Shown: positions 4,905-7,225 of the stretch, piece after piece | Layout of the letters: every line of letters begins with the position of its first letter | Numbering within the stretch: position 1 is the first letter of the stretch | NCBI GenBank assembly: GCA_022601315.1 | Contig: JAHZIU010000072.1 | Location: 1 to 7,225, forward strand | Direction of reading: 5' to 3' | Source of the DNA: Betaproteobacteria bacterium | GTDB taxonomy: Bacteria; Pseudomonadota; Gammaproteobacteria; Burkholderiales; Nitrosomonadaceae | DNA length: 7,225 bases | The notes under the pieces: model-generated | Databases searched by the model: none | The model's input: only the letters and a program-made list of their open reading frames with translations | Told to the model about the DNA's origin: nothing | Translations under genes and position numbers: made by a program

Positions 4905-5948
4905 TTGACCCGTATAACCATTACTCGACCTGATGATTGGCATCTGCATTTGCGAGATGGCGAACAAATGCGTGATATTGTGCATTATTCTGCACGCCAG
5001 TTTGCACGGGCTATCATCATGCCCAACTTGAATCCGCCGATTGTCACTACTGATATGGCTATGGCGTATCGATCACGTATTCTTGCTGTGATACCGTTAA
5101 CTATGCAGTCGTCTTTTGAGCCTTTGATGACCCTTTATCTGACGGATAATACGTCGCCGGAAGAGGTTGTCCGGGCGAAACAAAGTGGTATCGTACATGG
5201 CGTGAAATTGTATCCAGCCGGTGCCACTACTAATTCTGCTGCTGGCGTAACAGACATCTCACAATGCTATGCTACGCTTGAAGCAATGCAAAAGATTGAT
5301 TTGCCATTGCTGGTGCATGGTGAAGTGACTAGCGCGGAAGTGGATGTGTTTGACAGAGAAAAGATTTTTATTGAGCGGGTGTTATCACCCCTGGTGCGGA
5401 GATTTCCAAATCTACGCATTGTATTTGAACATGTGACAACACATGATGCCGTGACATTTGTTCGGGAATCATCTCAATACATTGCAGCCAGTATCACTGC
5501 GCATCACTTGTTACTGAATCGTAACGCGCTTTTTCAAGGCGGTATTCGTCCACACCATTTTTGCCTGCCAGTTATCAAGCATGAAAAACACCGGGTTGCT
5601 TTGGTGCAAGCTGCAACCAGTGGTGATCCGAAGTTTTTCCTTGGTACTGATAGCGCACCGCATGCGCGGTCAAGTAAAGAAAATGCCTGCGGTTGTGCAG
5701 GGATTTTTACGGCACATGCTGCCATGGAGTTATATGCAGAAGTATTTGATCAAGTAGGTGTGTTGGATAAACTGGAAGCTTTTGCCAGCTTTCATGGTGC
5801 TGACTTTTATCAGCTACCGCGTAATCGTGAACAAATAACACTGCATAAAGAACCTTGGGTCATGCCTGAGCAGCTCTCATTTGCAGGAGAAAAGCTTGTG
5901 CCATTGCGTGCTGGGGAAAGCATGGTATGGAGAATGGAGTGTACGTAA
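4905..5948 (+). CDS. pyrC: Dihydroorotase PyrC, TTG start
   Basis: PyrC is the zinc enzyme of step three of pyrimidine synthesis. It cyclises N-carbamoyl-L-aspartate to dihydroorotate in the cytoplasm. At 347 residues it is almost the same length as E. coli PyrC (348). All metal and substrate residues are present: His13 and His15 with Arg17 (HLHLRD), Asn41 (MPNLNPP), the carboxylated Lys101 (VKLYPAGATTNS), His138 (LLVHGEVT), His176 (VFEHVTT) and Asp249 (LGTDSAPHA). Other typical blocks are IRPHHFCLP and CGCAGIFTAHAA. The start is TTG at 4905: an in-frame TAA at 4890-4892 excludes any upstream ATG, and the next Met (residue 22) lies beyond the essential HLH motif. The leader TAGAAAGATT gives only a weak ribosome site, so translation may be modest. 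It is probably transcribed alone and is convergent with the next gene. Confidence 0.97.
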   Translation: MTRITITRPDDWHLHLRDGEQMRDIVHYSARQFARAIIMPNLNPPIVTTDMAMAYRSRILAVIPLTMQSSFEPLMTLYLTDNTSPEEVVRAKQSGIVHGVKLYPAGATTNSAAGVTDISQCYATLEAMQKIDLPLLVHGEVTSAEVDVFDREKIFIERVLSPLVRRFPNLRIVFEHVTTHDAVTFVRESSQYIAASITAHHLLLNRNALFQGGIRPHHFCLPVIKHEKHRVALVQAATSGDPKFFLGTDSAPHARSSKENACGCAGIFTAHAAMELYAEVFDQVGVLDKLEAFASFHGADFYQLPRNREQITLHKEPWVMPEQLSFAGEKLVPLRAGESMVWRMECT

Positions 5949-5963
5949 CATTAGTAAATGTTA
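5946..5963. repeat. Small hairpin in the convergent gap after pyrC
   Basis: TAACATT (5946-5952) pairs with AATGTTA (5957-5963) around AGTA, in the gap between two convergent genes. The 7-bp stem is all but one pair A-T and no T-run follows on either strand. It is a weak candidate for a bidirectional terminator. Confidence 0.3.
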
Positions 5964-5969
5964 ACAATA

Positions 5970-6338
5970 TCACCAATGCTTCAAAGCACGATTCCAGAGA
6001 TAAAGAAGCCGCGCAAAAGCATTATAAGCAAGTCGTGAGAGCGGTCTGATTAGCGGCCATTGAAATAGTTTTGCCAACCAGCGCTGGTTTGGTGTTTGTT
6101 GCCAAAGGTGTACAAATGCATCCATACCGATATTCAGCTTGCCGTTTTCATCCTTGACATACAGTCTTTCCCGTACTTGTTCAAGTGGACGATCCACTTC
6201 CCGTACGGCATCCGGGTTATTATGAATGTCCACCCATTCAGTGTCCTTGTTTCCGCAGGCTTCCATGCGTTGACGTTGATCTTTAATACCCGCATTGCAA
6301 ACAGGGCAGGCACTATTGTAATAAACTTTGCTGGGCAT
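5970..6338 (-). CDS. DCC-family thiol-disulfide oxidoreductase (DUF393)
   Basis: This 122-residue protein belongs to the DCC/DUF393 family, which has a thioredoxin-like N-terminus with a CxxC pair and is predicted to act in thiol-disulfide exchange. Here KVYYNSACPVCNAGI (residues 4-18) gives the pair Cys11-Cys14 (CPVC). The family usually has Asp-Gly before the motif, while this protein has Asn-Ser. Further landmarks are WVDIHNNP (35-42), LYVKDENGKLNIGMDAF (about 59-75, the G-x-D/A-A-F region), LWQQTP, and a C-terminal LAYNAFARLLY segment with aromatic and basic residues. There is no signal peptide, so it should be cytoplasmic. The start is supported by AGAGG (6351-6347) 8 nt upstream. It lies 114 nt behind srkA on the same strand but has its own strong promoter in between. 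The substrate is unknown. Confidence 0.88.
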   Translation of the reverse strand: MPSKVYYNSACPVCNAGIKDQRQRMEACGNKDTEWVDIHNNPDAVREVDRPLEQVRERLYVKDENGKLNIGMDAFVHLWQQTPNQRWLAKLFQWPLIRPLSRLAYNAFARLLYLWNRALKHW

Positions 6339-6420
6339 CGTGGTGGCCTCTTAATTTAACTAATCTGTATTCTATAGCAAAAAGTTACGGCTTCTTCTAT
6401 TTGATTTTACGCATATGGCG

Positions 6421-6449
6421 CTTATAAACAATGTGACATTCCTTGGCAA
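6421..6449 (-). promoter_or_regulatory. Strong sigma-70 promoter of the DCC-family gene
   Basis: On the minus strand TTGCCA (6449-6444; five of six to TTGACA), exactly 17 bp, then TATAAG (6426-6421; five of six to TATAAT). The start would be near 6414, with a leader of about 75 nt. The -35 begins 3 nt after the srkA stop codon. This is the best-matching promoter in the window and shows that the DCC gene need not depend on srkA transcription. Confidence 0.65.
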
Positions 6450-6452
6450 GTG

Positions 6453-7225
6453 CTACAACGATAGTAAAGGTTGTTCATCCATAAGCGCTATTTGTTCGCG
6501 TAATTCCAGGATACGATCCTGCCAGTAGCGCTGGGTGTTGAACCATGGGAATGTTTGTTGAAAGGCGGGGTCATCCCAGCGCCGCGCGAGCCATGCGGCG
6601 TAATGAATCAAGCGTAAAGTACGCAGCGCTTCAATCAGATGTAATTCGTGTTCATTGAAGTCGAAAAAAACCTCATATCCAGCCAGTACGTCGGTTAACT
6701 GTCGTTTCATATCGGAATGTTCGCCGGACAACAACATCCATAAGTCCTGTATTGCGGGTCCCATGCGGCTATCATCAAAATCGACGAAATGTGGGCCTTT
6801 GTCCGTCCACAATACGTTGCCCATATGGCAGTCGCCATGCAGGCGTAATTGGCGTACATTCCCCGCTCTTGCAAAGCATTGGCGCACGCCCTCCAGCGCC
6901 AGATTTACTACGCTGCGATAGGCTTCTTCTAGGTCGATTGGAATAAAGTCATGTGCCAGCAGATAATCCCGTGATTGTTCACCAAAGCTGGTAACATCCA
7001 GCGTGGGGCGTTCGCAAAATGGTTTGAGTGTACCAATCGCATGGATACGCCCAAGAAACCGACCCATCCATTCCAGTGTTTGGCGATTCTCCAATTCCGG
7101 TGCACGACCACCGTGTTTTGAGAAAACCGCAAAACGATAATCTTTGAAATGGTGCAGCGTCATTCCATTTTGTACCAGCGCAGGCACGACAGGGATTTCG
7201 TGCTCAACCAACTCTTGCACGAATG
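6453..7225 (-). CDS. srkA: Stress response kinase A (SrkA/YihE/RdoA), 5' end outside the window
   Basis: SrkA is a cytoplasmic Ser/Thr kinase of the choline-kinase/APH-like fold. In E. coli it protects against stress-induced death and is linked to the Cpx response. About 257 residues are visible. The frame runs off the window edge and begins in the middle of the domain (F-VQELVEHEIPVVPAL), so the N-lobe start of roughly 75 residues is missing. The GTG at 7220 is therefore internal and not a start. Visible landmarks are FAVFSKHGGRAPE, MGRFLGRIHAIG, the catalytic loop LRLHGDCHMGNVLW (Asp130 and Asn135 counting from that GTG), the metal-binding HFVDFDDSRMGPA (Asp147), IQDLWMLLSGE, and the C-terminal RLIHYAAWLARRWDDPAF and FPWF. 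These follow E. coli SrkA closely. It is upstream of the DCC gene on the same strand. Confidence 0.94.
   Translation of the reverse strand, partial: FVQELVEHEIPVVPALVQNGMTLHHFKDYRFAVFSKHGGRAPELENRQTLEWMGRFLGRIHAIGTLKPFCERPTLDVTSFGEQSRDYLLAHDFIPIDLEEAYRSVVNLALEGVRQCFARAGNVRQLRLHGDCHMGNVLWTDKGPHFVDFDDSRMGPAIQDLWMLLSGEHSDMKRQLTDVLAGYEVFFDFNEHELHLIEALRTLRLIHYAAWLARRWDDPAFQQTFPWFNTQRYWQDRILELREQIALMDEQPLLSL

Noticed and set aside
4782..4985. 67-codon minus-strand frame over the pyrC start
   Set aside because: It overlaps the pyrC promoter and first codons, and no protein family is recognised.
6096..6359. 87-codon plus-strand frame opposite the DCC gene
   Set aside because: It is a shadow of the CPVC-containing protein on the minus strand.
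6655..7132. Several 64-88-codon frames overlapping srkA
   Set aside because: They are shadows of a strongly conserved kinase domain.

Overview
The window most resembles a betaproteobacterium, possibly a Nitrosomonas-like member of the Nitrosomonadales. This is inferred from three things: the proteobacterial rsmI/lpoA/yraN arrangement, an LpoA homologue lacking the large N-terminal domain of the E. coli protein, and a PEP-CTERM (exosortase-sorted) protein gene. The genus is a guess. Base composition is moderate to low G+C, with very A+T-rich intergenic DNA. There are no tRNA or rRNA genes, CRISPR arrays, transposase genes or phage genes.

Layout: (1) 1-374 has no gene but holds two sizeable inverted repeats. 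(2) 375-1124 (+) is a P-loop sulfotransferase-family protein, followed by an A+U-rich terminator. (3) 1205-2648 (-) is lpoA followed by yraN, overlapping by 11 bp. They are divergent from rsmI (+, 2659-3516), with only 10 bp between the two start codons. (4) 3530-3658 (+) is a possible 42-residue ORF just behind rsmI. (5) 3843-4454 (+) is a secreted PEP-CTERM protein behind a sigma-54-like -24/-12 element. (6) 4455-4904 is a 450-bp gap with three consecutive inverted repeats (one followed by a T-run) and the pyrC promoter region. (7) 4905-5948 (+) is pyrC with a TTG start. (8) 5970-6338 (-) is a DCC-family thiol-disulfide oxidoreductase with a very good sigma-70 promoter. (9) 6453-7225 (-) is the 3' two thirds or more of srkA, cut by the window edge.

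How the genes work together: most are housekeeping. RsmI modifies 16S rRNA, LpoA supports peptidoglycan synthesis, YraN is a nuclease-fold protein of uncertain role, PyrC makes dihydroorotate for pyrimidines, and SrkA is a stress-response kinase. The accessory part is the sulfotransferase and the PEP-CTERM protein, both of kinds often linked to cell-surface or exopolysaccharide functions. No multi-gene undescribed system is visible. The most interesting signals are non-coding: the promoter architecture of the PEP-CTERM gene and the inverted repeats around the two accessory genes.
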